The translations under genes and the position numbers were made by a program. 64,000 nt of DNA from NCBI RefSeq assembly GCF_016858125.1, contig NZ_CP064781.1, forward strand, positions 3,543,501 through 3,607,500. The letters are read 5' to 3'. The notes beneath the pieces were generated by a model. The model saw nothing but the letters and a program-made list of their open reading frames with translations, was not told the DNA's origin and ran no database searches. The DNA is from Azospira restricta. Its GTDB lineage: Bacteria; Pseudomonadota; Gammaproteobacteria; Burkholderiales; Rhodocyclaceae. Of the stretch, positions 9,105-18,002 are shown piece by piece (the stretch's first letter is position 1; each line of letters opens with the position of its first letter).

Positions 9105-10748
9105 ATGATCGAACCGATCAAGAGCGGATTTCCCCTGCCGCCCCGGGGCTGGCCCCTGGTGGCGCTGCTCGCGGTTTTCATCCTCGCCGGGCTGATCGGG
9201 CACGATCCCTGGAAGAGCGACGACGCGATCACCATCGGCGTCGTCGCCGACATGCTGCAGCGCGGCCACTGGCTGGCGCCCTATCTCGCCGACCGCCCCT
9301 ATCCGGACGTACCGCTCTATTACTGGACGGCGGCGCTGACCGGCGCCCTCTTCTCCTGGCTGCTGCCGCTGCACGACGCGATCCGCCTGGCCAGCGGCTT
9401 CTGGGTCGCGCTGACGCTGTTCCTGCTCTACCGCGCCGGCCGCGAGTGGCATCACGACGAACCGGCGCCGCACGAGTTCGCCATCGCCAGCGTGCTGGCG
9501 ATGGCCGGCTGCCTCGGCTTCCTCGTCCATGCGCACGAGGCGCAGCCGATGCTGGTCGCGCTGGCCGGCCATGCCGCCGCCTACTGGGCGCTGGCGCTGA
9601 TTCCGCGCAAGCCGCAACGCGCAGCGATCATCTTTGGCCTGGCACTCGGCCTCGGCTTCCTCGGCAACGGCTTCGCGCCGATGCTGGCGCTACTGCCGGT
9701 GGCGCTCGCCGCCTTCTGGCTGGCACCGGACCGGGCCACCGCCAGCAAGGCCCTGCTCGGCGGCGCCTGCCTCGGCGCCGCGATCGCGACGCCGTGGCCG
9801 ATCATCCTCGCCGCGCTGCAGCCGGGCTATTTCGCGCAATGGCTGCACGGCGAACTGGCGCAGATCGGCAAGCCGGCGAGCATGGCCGCCACCGCCGGCA
9901 ACTACCTGGCGATGCTGCCCTGGTTCGCCTGGCCGGCGCTGCCGCTGGCGCTGTGGACGCTGCGCTCGAAGCGCCGCCTGCTGCACGCGCCCTGCTACCG
10001 GCTGCCGCTGCTGGCGACCGCCGCGGTCTGGCTGACGCTGTCGGTCACCTTCGAGGCACGCAGCAGTTCGGCATTGCTGCTGCTGCCGCCGCTGGCACTG
10101 CTTGCCGCCCCCGGCGTCGCGACGCTGCGCCGCGGCGCGGCGAATGCCTTCGACTGGTTCGGCGTGATGACCTTCAGCTTCTTCTGCGTCCTCGCCTGGA
10201 TCGGCTGGAGCGCGATGGTCGCCGGCTGGCCGGAGCGCCTCGCCGAGCGCGTCGTCAAACTGGCCCCCGGCTTCGTCGGCGAATTCCGTTGGCTGCCGTT
10301 CGCACTCGCCGTCGTCGTTACGCTGGCCTGGGGCTGGATGCTGACCACCGGCCAGCGCCAGCGTTCCCCCTGGCGCGGACTGGTGCACTGGCTGGGCGGG
10401 CTGACCGCGCTGTGGCTGCTGCTGATGACGCTGTGGCTGCCGTGGATCGAGTACGGCAAGAGCTACCGCTCGATCGGCACCGCGCTCAAGGCCGCGCTGC
10501 CGGCGAAGTACGGCTGCGTCATCGGGCGCAACATGTCGGATGCGAACCGGGCGCTGCTCGACTATTTCGCGGGCGTTCCGCTGCGCGCGGAAAAGGCGAC
10601 CGCCAGCGGCCGCTGCAACTGGATGCTGGTGCTGCGGGATGCCAGCCAGGGCCGCAATCTCGAGATCGCCGGCTGGGAGGTGGCGGCGGAAATGCGCCGG
10701 CCGAGCGAGCGCAGCGAGCGCTTCGTCCTCTACCGGCGCGGCAGCTGA
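9105..10748 (+). CDS. GT-C superfamily (ArnT/PMT-like) membrane glycosyltransferase
   Basis: 547 residues with roughly 10-12 hydrophobic segments. The first periplasmic loop contains GHDPWKSDDA, and a later one PDVPLYYWTAA, the layout of polyprenyl-phosphate-dependent GT39/ArnT-like transferases that glycosylate lipid A or other envelope targets from the periplasm. Substrate cannot be read from the sequence. The C-terminus is a soluble periplasmic tail. ATG at 9105 lacks a clear ribosome-binding site. The gene stops at 10748, directly against the convergent bfr stop at 10749, with no room for a bidirectional terminator. Confidence 0.75.
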   Translation: MIEPIKSGFPLPPRGWPLVALLAVFILAGLIGHDPWKSDDAITIGVVADMLQRGHWLAPYLADRPYPDVPLYYWTAALTGALFSWLLPLHDAIRLASGFWVALTLFLLYRAGREWHHDEPAPHEFAIASVLAMAGCLGFLVHAHEAQPMLVALAGHAAAYWALALIPRKPQRAAIIFGLALGLGFLGNGFAPMLALLPVALAAFWLAPDRATASKALLGGACLGAAIATPWPIILAALQPGYFAQWLHGELAQIGKPASMAATAGNYLAMLPWFAWPALPLALWTLRSKRRLLHAPCYRLPLLATAAVWLTLSVTFEARSSSALLLLPPLALLAAPGVATLRRGAANAFDWFGVMTFSFFCVLAWIGWSAMVAGWPERLAERVVKLAPGFVGEFRWLPFALAVVVTLAWGWMLTTGQRQRSPWRGLVHWLGGLTALWLLLMTLWLPWIEYGKSYRSIGTALKAALPAKYGCVIGRNMSDANRALLDYFAGVPLRAEKATASGRCNWMLVLRDASQGRNLEIAGWEVAAEMRRPSERSERFVLYRRGS

Positions 10749-11237
10749 TCAGCTGCCGGCGCCGCCCTCGCCGATCTGCGACTGCAGGTAGTTCTTCAGG
10801 CCGACCATGCCGATCAGTCCGAGCTGCTGCTCGAGCCAGTGGGCGTGGTCCTCCTCGGTGTCGTCGAGCATCTTCTCCAGCCCTTCGCGCGTGACGTAGT
10901 CGCCGAGCGCCTCGCAGCGCGCGATGACGGCCTTCAGGTCGGCGACGACCTGATGCTCGACGGCGAGATCGTTCTTCAGCATCTCCGGCACGTCGCGGCC
11001 GATCTTCAGCGGCGACGCCGGCGTCATCTGCGGCGTGCCTTCGAGGAACAGGATGCGGCGGATCAGCCAGTCGGCATGCTCGGTCTCGTCGTGCATCTCG
11101 TGCCAGATGCGCTCGAACAGCCGCCGGTAGCCCCAGTTTTCGTACATCCGGGCGTGGATGAAATACTGGTCGCGGGCGGCGAGCTCGCCGGCGAGCAGCC
11201 GGTTCAGCTCGGCGATGATTTCCTTGTGGCCCTTCAT
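10749..11237 (-). CDS. bfr: Bacterioferritin lacking the heme-ligand methionine
   Basis: 162-residue iron-storage ferritin. The di-iron ferroxidase ligands are present: Glu18, Glu51, His54, Glu94, Glu128 and His131 (shifted by one from E. coli). Position 52, normally the Met that ligates the intersubunit heme, is Thr (context HDETEHAD). Such subunits are known in two-subunit bacterioferritins, where a second paralogue supplies Met52; no second bfr is in the window. AAGGAG lies 5 nt before ATG 11237. The gene starts 9 nt after orn and may be cotranscribed with it. Confidence 0.95.
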   Translation of the reverse strand: MKGHKEIIAELNRLLAGELAARDQYFIHARMYENWGYRRLFERIWHEMHDETEHADWLIRRILFLEGTPQMTPASPLKIGRDVPEMLKNDLAVEHQVVADLKAVIARCEALGDYVTREGLEKMLDDTEEDHAHWLEQQLGLIGMVGLKNYLQSQIGEGGAGS

Positions 11238-11246
11238 CTTCGCTCC

Positions 11247-11792
11247 TTATAGCTTGAGGAAGTTGTCGCGGTAGTAGCGCAGCTCGGCGATCGACTCGCG
11301 GATGTCGGCCATCGCCGTGTGGTCGGCCTTCTTCACGAAACCCTTGGCGACTTCCGGCTTCCAGCGCCGGCACAGTTCCTTCAGCGTCGACACGTCAAGG
11401 TTGCGGTAGTGGAAATACGCCTCCAGCGTCGGCATGTGGCGCGCCATGAAGCGGCGGTCCTGGCAGATCGAATTGCCGCACATCGGCGACACGCGCTGGC
11501 CGACCCACTCGGCCATGAAGGCCTGCGCCTCGGCGGCGACCGCCGCTTCATCCTTTGTAGACGCCCGCACGCGCTCGATCAAGCCGGAGCGGCCGTGCGT
11601 CGCCTTGTTCCAGTCGTCCATCGCGTCGAGCACCACATCGGGCTGGTGCACGACCCACACCGGCGATTCGGCCAGCGTTTCCAGGTTGGCGTCGGTGACG
11701 ATCATCGCCAGTTCGATGATGCGGTCGCGATCGGGGTCGAGACCGGTCATTTCCATGTCCAGCCAGACCAGGTTGTTTGCGTCTTGTGCCAT
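11247..11792 (-). CDS. orn: Oligoribonuclease Orn
   Basis: 181-residue 3'-5' exonuclease of the DEDDh family that degrades 2-5-mer RNAs and also pGpG, the hydrolysis product of c-di-GMP. Exo I is [10 protein letters not shown]; the terminal HTAMADI block holds the catalytic His and Asp. ATG at 11792 gives the canonical N-terminus; an in-frame extension to 11822 would overlap the neighbour's upstream region. Orn is relevant here because a c-di-GMP riboswitch and pilus genes lie in the same window. Confidence 0.97.
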   Translation of the reverse strand: MAQDANNLVWLDMEMTGLDPDRDRIIELAMIVTDANLETLAESPVWVVHQPDVVLDAMDDWNKATHGRSGLIERVRASTKDEAAVAAEAQAFMAEWVGQRVSPMCGNSICQDRRFMARHMPTLEAYFHYRNLDVSTLKELCRRWKPEVAKGFVKKADHTAMADIRESIAELRYYRDNFLKL

Positions 11793-11836
11793 ATAATCCG
11801 TTTGAACTCGTAAAGACGACATTCTGTCACAACGGC

Positions 11837-13093
11837 ATGGCCGACACGCTCACCAATCTCTTCCTCGCCGCCCTCGCGCTTTCCGTCACCGTCCGCATCT
11901 GGCTCGCCCGCCGGCACATCGGGCACATCCGCGCGCACCGCGCGGCGGTGCCCGCCGGCTTCGCCGGCCGGATACCGCTCGCCGCCCACCAGAAGGCTGC
12001 CGACTACGCGGTCGCGCGCACCCGCTTCGGTTTCGCCGGGCTCGCCGTCGACACCGCGCTGCTGCTCGCCTTCACGCTCGGCGGCGGGCTCGCCGCGCTG
12101 AGCGCCTTCTGGTCGGCGCACGCAGACGGCATCTGGCACGGGCTGGCGCTGATCCTGTCGGTGATGGCGATTTCCGGCGCCGCCGACATCCCGCTCGCCG
12201 CCTGGCGGCAGTTCGTGATCGAGGAACGCTTCGGCTTCAACCGCATGACGCCGGCGCTGTTCGTCAGCGACCTGGTGAAGGGAGCGCTGCTCGGCGCCGC
12301 CATCGGCACACCGCTGGTGCTCGCCGTGCTCTGGCTGATGGCGGCAATGGGCGAGCGCTGGTGGCTCTACGTCTGGGCCGTCTGGTGCGCGTTCAACCTG
12401 GCGATCCTGTTCGTCTATCCGGCCTGGATCGCGCCGCTGTTCAACAAGTTCACACCGCTCGCCGAAGGCGACACCAAGGCCCGCATCGAAGCCCTGCTCG
12501 CGCGCTGCGGCTTCCGCTCGGGCGGGCTCTTCGTGATGGACGGTTCGAAGCGCTCGGCGCACGGCAACGCCTACTTCACCGGCTTCGGCAAGACCAAGCG
12601 CATCGTCTTCTTCGACACGCTGCTGGAGCGCCTGCAGCCAGCCGAGATCGAGGCGGTGCTGGCGCACGAGCTGGGCCATTTCCGCCATCGCCACGTGCAG
12701 CAGCGGATCGCGCTGATGTTCGCCGTCTCGCTCGCCTTCCTGGCGCTGCTCGGGCAGCTGATCGACGCGCCCTGGTTCTTCGCCGGCCTCGGCGTCGAGT
12801 CCGCGGCGGCGCACGGGCAGGCGATGGCGCTGGTGCTCTTCGCGCTGGCGGTGCCGGTGTTCGCCTTCCCGCTGACGCCGCTGGGCAGCCTGCTGTCGCG
12901 GCGCAACGAGTTCGAGGCGGACCGCTACGCCGCGGCGCATGCGAGCAGCGACGACCTGGTGCGCGCACTGGTCAAGCTCTACGAAGACAACGCGGCGACG
13001 CTGACGCCGGACCCGCTGCATTCGCTGTTCTACGACTCGCACCCGCCCGCGGCGATCCGCATCGCCCGCCTGCAGCAGGCCGCCACGCAATGA
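11837..13093 (+). CDS. M48 family (Ste24/CaaX-type) membrane metallopeptidase
   Basis: 418 residues, divergent from orn. Several membrane segments surround a zinc-protease site: HELGH in [11 protein letters not shown] and the downstream [10 protein letters not shown], which provides the third ligand Glu. Domain order matches bacterial Ste24-like proteases with the Peptidase_M48_N domain. ATG at 11837 is chosen because its product starts at the conserved region. A TATAAT at 11792-11797, with a poor -35, may be its -10. The stop overlaps the rsgA start as ATGA, so rsgA is translationally coupled. Confidence 0.9.
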   Translation: MADTLTNLFLAALALSVTVRIWLARRHIGHIRAHRAAVPAGFAGRIPLAAHQKAADYAVARTRFGFAGLAVDTALLLAFTLGGGLAALSAFWSAHADGIWHGLALILSVMAISGAADIPLAAWRQFVIEERFGFNRMTPALFVSDLVKGALLGAAIGTPLVLAVLWLMAAMGERWWLYVWAVWCAFNLAILFVYPAWIAPLFNKFTPLAEGDTKARIEALLARCGFRSGGLFVMDGSKRSAHGNAYFTGFGKTKRIVFFDTLLERLQPAEIEAVLAHELGHFRHRHVQQRIALMFAVSLAFLALLGQLIDAPWFFAGLGVESAAAHGQAMALVLFALAVPVFAFPLTPLGSLLSRRNEFEADRYAAAHASSDDLVRALVKLYEDNAATLTPDPLHSLFYDSHPPAAIRIARLQQAATQ

Positions 13094-13953
13094 GCCGCGG
13101 CCTGGTCGTCGCCGCCCACGGCCGCCAGTACGTGGTCGAATGCGCCGACGGCGCGACCCGGCTGTGCTTCCCGCGCGGCAAGAAGAGCGAGCTGGCCTGC
13201 GGCGACCGCGTCGAGATCGCCGCCACCGGTGACGGCCAGGGGGTCGTCGAGAAGATCGCCGAGCGCACGAGCCTGCTCTACCGCTCCAACGAATTCCGGC
13301 AGAAGCTGATCGCCGCGAACGTGACGCAGATCGTCGTCGTCGTCGCCACCGAGCCCTCGTTCTCCGACGAGCTGGTGACGCGCTGCCTGGTCGCTGCCGC
13401 CAGCCAGGACATCCGGCCGCTGATCGTGCTCAACAAGTGCGACCTCGAGGAGCGCCTGCCGGCCGCACGCGAAGCCCTGGCGATCTACCGCCGCCTGGGC
13501 TACCCGATCGTCGAGCTGTCCGCGCGCGAATGCGGCAAGGCCTTGCTGCCGTGGTTGCACGGCCATACCAGCGTCCTCGTCGGCCAGTCGGGAATGGGCA
13601 AGTCGACGCTGCTGAACGCGCTGGTTCCCGGCGCCAATGCGGCAACGCGGGAGATTTCGGCGGCGCTCGATTCGGGCAAGCACACCACCACGCATGCCCG
13701 CCTCTACCACCTGGACGAGTCCTCTGACCTGATCGACTCGCCGGGGCTGCAGGAATTCGGCCTGCACCACCTCGACCTCGGTACGCTGGAGGCGGCGTTT
13801 CCCGAATTCCAGCCGCTGCTCGGGCACTGCCGCTTCCGCGATTGCCGCCACGACCGCGAGCCGGACTGCGCGCTGCGCGCCGCGCTCGAACGCGGCGAGA
13901 TCGAACCCCGCCGCTTCGCCTGCTACCGCACGCTGCACGCCGAAGTCGCCTAG
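13090..13953 (+). CDS. rsgA: Ribosome small subunit-dependent GTPase RsgA
   Basis: 287-residue 30S maturation GTPase. An N-terminal OB fold is followed by a circularly permuted GTPase: G4 NKCD (about residue 115) precedes G1 GQSGMGKS (about 164) and G3 DSPG (about 215), the diagnostic order. The C-terminal zinc domain has HCRFRDCRHDREPDC. Starts inside the stop codon of the M48 protease gene (ATGA). Confidence 0.96.
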   Translation: MSRGLVVAAHGRQYVVECADGATRLCFPRGKKSELACGDRVEIAATGDGQGVVEKIAERTSLLYRSNEFRQKLIAANVTQIVVVVATEPSFSDELVTRCLVAAASQDIRPLIVLNKCDLEERLPAAREALAIYRRLGYPIVELSARECGKALLPWLHGHTSVLVGQSGMGKSTLLNALVPGANAATREISAALDSGKHTTTHARLYHLDESSDLIDSPGLQEFGLHHLDLGTLEAAFPEFQPLLGHCRFRDCRHDREPDCALRAALERGEIEPRRFACYRTLHAEVA

Positions 13954-13967
13954 GGTAACGGCCAATG

Positions 13968-14004
13968 AAAAGCCCCCGGCCGGCGCAACAGTCCGGGCGG
14001 GGGC
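13968..14004 (-). terminator. Intrinsic terminator of the ccoG-fixH-DUF3149 transcript
   Basis: A 12-position stem with one mismatch (plus-strand arms 13972-13983 and 13993-14004) and a 9-nt loop. On the minus strand it is followed by TTTTCATT, so it serves the cco side; it may also act weakly on rsgA. Confidence 0.8.
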
Positions 14005-14026
14005 AATCGGTGACGGCGAGCGCCGC

Positions 14027-14161
14027 TCAGTCGGCCTGCGGCTGCTCGGCCATCTTCTTCTTGAAGAAGCGGGCGTAGTAGACCGACATGCCGATCGTGA
14101 ACACGATCACGAACAGGCTGAACAGACCGATATCGCTACCAAACAGCAATTCCCAAGCCAT
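14027..14161 (-). CDS. DUF3149 small membrane protein of the cbb3 locus
   Basis: A 44-residue protein easily missed because of its size: MAWELLFGSDIG, then a single hydrophobic helix (about residues 11-29) and a basic FFKKK stop-transfer followed by an acidic tail. This is the DUF3149 family, typically found beside cbb3 oxidase genes in Betaproteobacteria; function unknown. GGGAGG lies about 7 nt upstream of ATG 14161. It is 16 nt after fixH and ends before a strong terminator, so it is the last gene of the ccoG-fixH transcript. A role in oxidase assembly or stability is inference from context. Confidence 0.85.
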   Translation of the reverse strand: MAWELLFGSDIGLFSLFVIVFTIGMSVYYARFFKKKMAEQPQAD

Positions 14162-14177
14162 GATGTAACCTCCCGTA

Positions 14178-14702
14178 CTAGTTGGAAACCGAAACTGCCG
14201 CCTTCAGGCTCGCCGCGGCCTGGCCGTCGGCGTTCCAGTCGCCGGCGATGCGCCAGCTGCGCCCCTCGTCCTCCAGCAGCACATGCCAGCGCCCCTTCAG
14301 CGGGACCGTCAGACGGCCGATGTAGAAGCCTGCCGCGTCCTTCTTCAGCACCACGCTCTGGTCGGCGCCGGCGCGGGTCGGATGAACCACCTTCAGCAGC
14401 AGCGTTTCCGGCAACGCGGCCCCGTCGTTCGCCGCCAGGAAAAGGCGTAGGTCGAGGCCGTTGCTGCCGGCGATCAGTTCAGCCGCCAGGCCGCGCCCGG
14501 CCGCCGCCTGGTCGCGCGCCTGGCGCTGGTTCACCGCCAGCCCCTGCTTGTAGTAGTCGTCCTCGACCAGGCCGTCGTTGCTGCGCACCGCCAGCCAGGC
14601 GGTGACGAAGCCGGCGACGACGACGATCGCCGGTCCGGCCATCAGGATCCACGGCCAGGGTTCGCGGTACCAGGGCTTGCTGTCTTTGCTGAGCGTGTTC
14701 AT
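14178..14702 (-). CDS. fixH: FixH/CcoH cbb3 oxidase assembly protein
   Basis: 174 residues with a single N-terminal transmembrane helix (about 17-39, after the WYREPWPW segment) and a periplasmic domain, as in FixH/CcoH, which is needed for stable cbb3 oxidase assembly. EDDYYKQGL just after the helix is a family signature. Its ATG overlaps the ccoG stop (ATGA at 14699-14702), a classic coupling. Confidence 0.93.
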   Translation of the reverse strand: MNTLSKDSKPWYREPWPWILMAGPAIVVVAGFVTAWLAVRSNDGLVEDDYYKQGLAVNQRQARDQAAAGRGLAAELIAGSNGLDLRLFLAANDGAALPETLLLKVVHPTRAGADQSVVLKKDAAGFYIGRLTVPLKGRWHVLLEDEGRSWRIAGDWNADGQAAASLKAAVSVSN

Positions 14703-16114
14703 GGCAGGAGGAAGGTGGCTTTCTCGCTGACGGCGATCTTTTCGTGGTTCTGCGCAGCGACTTCGAAACGGATCGGGTTGGAACCCTTCTTGCCGGCATC
14801 GGCTTCGACGCGGACGGCGACGCTGACCGACTTCAGGCTGGCGGCGGGCACCTCGACGAGGCGCTCGCCGGCGATGTCGATGCCTTCGAGGCCGCTGACG
14901 CCGAGCACGAAACGGTGCGCCGTCTCGCCGGTGTTCATGATGTGCAGCGTATAGAGGTTCTCGATGCGGCCGTCGTCGGCTTCGCGGCTGAGCACGCCGC
15001 GGTCGCGGATGACGTCGACCTTGAGCGGCACGCGCGTCGCCATCGACCAGCCGGTGGCGATGCAGATCGCCGCCAGGATGCCGCCGTAGAGCAGCGTGCG
15101 CGGCCGCATCAGGTGGGCGAGGATGTCCTGCTTGGTGTAGTGCTTCTCGAGCGCGGCCTCGGTCGAATAGCGGATCAGGCCACGCGGGTAGCCGACCTTG
15201 TCCATCACCTGGTCGCAGACGTCGATGCACGCGGCGCAGGCGATGCATTCCATCTGCAGGCCGTCGCGGATGTCGATGCCGGTCGGACAGACCTGCACGC
15301 ACTGGCCGCAGTCGATGCAGTCGCCGAGCCCCATCGCTTTGTAGTCGGTGCCCTTCTTGCGCGGCGCGCGCGGCTCGCCGCGCTCCGGATCGTAGGAGAT
15401 GATCAGTGTGTCCGGATCGAACATCACCCCCTGGAAGCGGGCGTACGGACACATGTACTTGCACACCTGCTCGCGCAGGAAGCCGGCCTGCATGTAGAGG
15501 AAGGCGGCGTAGAAGAGGATCCAGAACCACTCCCACGGCCCGAAGGACAGCGTCGTCGCGGCTGCGGTCAGCTCGCGGATCGGCGTGAAGTAGCCAACGA
15601 AGGTGAAGCCGGTCCACAGCGCGACCAGCAGCCACAGCGCATGCTTGACCGTTTTCAGCCGCCACCAGCGGGCGTCGCGCGGGCCCTTGTCGAGCTTCAT
15701 CCGCGCCGGCCGCTCGCCCTCGATCCTGGCCTCGATCCACAGCAGGATTTCCGTGTAGACCGTCTGCGGGCAGACGTAGCCGCAGAACAGCCGGCCGCCG
15801 ACGGCGGTGACGAGGAACAGCGCCAGGGCGCCGATGATCAGCGCGAAGGCCAGATAGAGCACGTCCTGCGGCCAGAGGACCAGGCCGAACAGGTAGAACT
15901 TGCGTTCGACGACGTGGAACAGCACCGCCTGGCGACCGTTCCACTCGAGCCAGCACATGCCGTAGAAGATGAGCTGGGTGAACCAGACCATGCCCCAGCG
16001 CCAGTTGGCAAAGAGGCCGGTCACGCTGCGCGGATAGACCTTCTTGTGCTTCTCGTAAAGGCTTTGCGTGTTGACGACGGCAACCTGGACGCCGGAGTCT
16101 TGCGGCTGATTCAT
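14699..16114 (-). CDS. ccoG: CcoG cytochrome c oxidase accessory protein (polyferredoxin)
   Basis: 471-residue inner-membrane protein. Several membrane helices precede a double 4Fe-4S domain (CIDCGQCVQVCPTGID and CIACAACIDVC), followed by a periplasmic IG-like C-terminal domain. CcoG is known to act as a cupric reductase that supplies Cu(I) for cbb3 assembly. ATG at 16114 is preceded by AGGA; the frame extends upstream to 16243 but that part translates promoter and terminator DNA. A terminator separates it from ccoP, so it has its own promoter. Confidence 0.95.
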   Translation of the reverse strand: MNQPQDSGVQVAVVNTQSLYEKHKKVYPRSVTGLFANWRWGMVWFTQLIFYGMCWLEWNGRQAVLFHVVERKFYLFGLVLWPQDVLYLAFALIIGALALFLVTAVGGRLFCGYVCPQTVYTEILLWIEARIEGERPARMKLDKGPRDARWWRLKTVKHALWLLVALWTGFTFVGYFTPIRELTAAATTLSFGPWEWFWILFYAAFLYMQAGFLREQVCKYMCPYARFQGVMFDPDTLIISYDPERGEPRAPRKKGTDYKAMGLGDCIDCGQCVQVCPTGIDIRDGLQMECIACAACIDVCDQVMDKVGYPRGLIRYSTEAALEKHYTKQDILAHLMRPRTLLYGGILAAICIATGWSMATRVPLKVDVIRDRGVLSREADDGRIENLYTLHIMNTGETAHRFVLGVSGLEGIDIAGERLVEVPAASLKSVSVAVRVEADAGKKGSNPIRFEVAAQNHEKIAVSEKATFLLP

Positions 16115-16152
16115 GAGGGAATTCCTGATCTTCTTCAGAATTACACGAGTTA

Positions 16153-16196
16153 CTAATATTCCGCGATGCGGATCATGCAATTTTGACGGATATCGG
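16153..16196 (-). promoter_or_regulatory. ccoG promoter with a degenerate FNR-like box
   Basis: Minus strand TTGCAT (16180-16175) and TATTAG (16158-16153) are 16 nt apart, about 40 nt before the ccoG start codon. Immediately upstream CCGATATCCGTCAA (16196-16183) matches 7 of 10 conserved bases of the FNR box, centred about 42-44 nt before the predicted start. Confidence 0.5.
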
Positions 16197-16212
16197 GAGC
16201 GGAGTCTTGTCG

Positions 16213-16243
16213 AAAAAAAGTGCGGACCCTCGCGGGTCCGCAC
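16213..16243 (-). terminator. Intrinsic terminator after ccoP
   Basis: Perfect 10-bp stem GTGCGGACCC/GGGTCCGCAC with a 4-nt loop; on the minus strand it is followed by seven T (16219-16213), 10 nt beyond the ccoP stop. Confidence 0.93.
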
Positions 16244-16253
16244 CGTTGCAGCT

Positions 16254-17171
16254 TTACTTCTTGTCGCCGCCAGCCGACAGGCTGTAGACGTAGGCGGCCA
16301 GCACGTGCACCTTGCCGTCGCCGAGGAATTCCTTCCACGCCGGCATCTTGTTCTGGCGTCCCTTGGTGATGGTCTCGACGATCGTCGCCTCGCTACCGCC
16401 GTAGAGCCAGACCTTGTCGGTCAGGTTGGGGGCGCCCATCGCCTGCATGCCCTTGCCGTCCGGACCGTGGCAGGCGGCACAGGCGGCCGCGAACTTCTCC
16501 TTGCCCTTCGCCGCAAGCAGCGAATCGTTGGCCAGGCCGGAGAGCGAGCGGACGTAATGCGCCACTTCCTTGGCACCGGCAGCGCCGCCGACCGCATCCG
16601 GGTTGCCGCCGTAGGCCGGCATCATGCCCATGCGGCCATTGCCGATGGTTTCGACCAGCTGCTCCGGCTCGCCACCGTACAGCCAGTCGCCGTCGGCCAG
16701 GTTGGGAAAGCCCTTCGAACCCTTGGCATCCGAGCCATGACACTGCAAGCAGTAGGTCAGGTACAGGCGCTTGCCCATCTCCATCGCTTCCTTGTCGGCG
16801 GCGACGGCCTTCAGGTCCATCTTCAGGTACTTGTCGAACAGCGGCTTGATCGCGGCATCCACCTTCTCGACTTCGGCCTTGTGCTGTCCGGCCGAGGTCC
16901 AGCCGAAGGCTCCCGGGTAGCTGCCGAGGCCGGGATAGAGCGCCAGGTAGCCGAGCGAGAAGACGACGGTGATGACGAACAGCCAGCTCCACCATTTCGG
17001 CATCGGGTTGTTGTATTCCTCGAGGGTCTCGTCCCAGACGTGGCCGGTGGTCTTGCCCATCGTGATGGGAGCCTTGTTCTGCACGAACAGCAGCACCCAG
17101 CAGCCGACGATGCCGACCAGGACCGTCAGAATGACGAACCAGTTCCAGAACTCATTCACAAAATCGCTCAT
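16254..17171 (-). CDS. ccoP: cbb3 cytochrome c oxidase diheme subunit CcoP
   Basis: 305 residues: two N-terminal membrane helices (about 10-32 and 60-80) and two periplasmic class I cytochrome c domains, with heme-binding CLQCH at 141-145 and CAACH at 231-235. It accepts electrons from soluble cytochromes and passes them to CcoO. ATG 17171 overlaps the ccoQ stop (ATGA). Confidence 0.98.
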   Translation of the reverse strand: MSDFVNEFWNWFVILTVLVGIVGCWVLLFVQNKAPITMGKTTGHVWDETLEEYNNPMPKWWSWLFVITVVFSLGYLALYPGLGSYPGAFGWTSAGQHKAEVEKVDAAIKPLFDKYLKMDLKAVAADKEAMEMGKRLYLTYCLQCHGSDAKGSKGFPNLADGDWLYGGEPEQLVETIGNGRMGMMPAYGGNPDAVGGAAGAKEVAHYVRSLSGLANDSLLAAKGKEKFAAACAACHGPDGKGMQAMGAPNLTDKVWLYGGSEATIVETITKGRQNKMPAWKEFLGDGKVHVLAAYVYSLSAGGDKK

Positions 17172-17359
17172 GATGTCTTCCTTTGTTCGAGGCGAGCCGG
17201 CCCGGCGTGGACGCGGTCGCCATCATCCTCTGCGAACGGCAGGTTGGCGGCTTCCTCGAAGCGCGCCTTCCTGTTCCCGCCGTAAGCCCACCAGACGATG
17301 CCGATGAATACCGCAAACGACAGCACCGTGACGATGGAACGCAGATCGTTGATGTCCAT
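17168..17359 (-). CDS. ccoQ: cbb3 oxidase subunit CcoQ
   Basis: 63-residue single-helix protein (helix about residues 8-26, WWAYGGNRK at its end), the small CcoQ/FixQ subunit that stabilises the oxidase. It sits between ccoO (3 nt) and ccoP (4-nt overlap), the standard order. Confidence 0.94.
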   Translation of the reverse strand: MDINDLRSIVTVLSFAVFIGIVWWAYGGNRKARFEEAANLPFAEDDGDRVHAGPARLEQRKTS

Positions 17360-17362
17360 GAT

Positions 17363-17983
17363 TTACTTGGTGTCCTTGAGCGCCGTGCCGAGGCCCTGCA
17401 GGTAGGCGATCAGGACGTCCATTTCGGTCTTGTCGCCGATGGCCGCCTTGGCGCCCTTCTTGTCTTCCTCGGTATAGGGCACGCCGACCTTCGACAGCGC
17501 GCTCATCTTGGCCTCGATGTCGGCACCGACGGTCTCCTTGGCCGCGCGCTTGGCGAGCCACGGATAGGCCGGCATGTTCGACTCCGGAACCACGTCGCGC
17601 GGGTTCATCAGGTGGGCGACGTGCCACTCGTCGGAGTAGCGGCCGCCGACGCGATGCAGGTCGGGACCGGTGCGCTTGGAACCCCACTGGAAGGGATGGT
17701 CATAAACGAACTCCCCCGCCACCGAGTAGCGGCCGTAGCGCTCCGTCTCGGCGCGGAAGGGGCGGATCATCTGCGAGTGGCAGTTGTAGCAGCCTTCGCG
17801 GATGTAGACATCACGACCGGCCAGCTGCACGGCGTCGTACGGCTTCAGGCCCGGCACCGGCTGCGTCGTGGACTTCTGGAAGAACAGCGGGACGATCTCG
17901 ACCAGGCCGCCGACGCTGACCACGAGCAGGGTCAGGACGATCATCAGGCCGAGGTTACGTTCGATCTTGTCGTGCGTAAGCAT
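17363..17983 (-). CDS. ccoO: cbb3 oxidase monoheme subunit CcoO
   Basis: 206 residues: an N-terminal membrane anchor (about 12-35) and a periplasmic cytochrome c domain with CYNCH at 65-69, followed by the conserved SQMIRPF. It shuttles electrons from CcoP to the CcoN heme b. Placed 19 nt after ccoN in one operon. Confidence 0.98.
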   Translation of the reverse strand: MLTHDKIERNLGLMIVLTLLVVSVGGLVEIVPLFFQKSTTQPVPGLKPYDAVQLAGRDVYIREGCYNCHSQMIRPFRAETERYGRYSVAGEFVYDHPFQWGSKRTGPDLHRVGGRYSDEWHVAHLMNPRDVVPESNMPAYPWLAKRAAKETVGADIEAKMSALSKVGVPYTEEDKKGAKAAIGDKTEMDVLIAYLQGLGTALKDTK

Positions 17984-18002
17984 TTTGTTTTATCTCCCTG
18001 AA

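Noticed and set aside
9105-10748. Assigning the glycosyltransferase specifically to ArnT (lipid A aminoarabinose)
   Set aside because: The GT-C layout is clear but no arn genes are nearby and the loop motif is not diagnostic.
13954-14026. Terminator here assigned to rsgA
   Set aside because: The T-run lies on the minus-strand side of the stem, so it belongs to the ccoG-fixH-DUF3149 transcript; it has only a weak tail in the plus direction.
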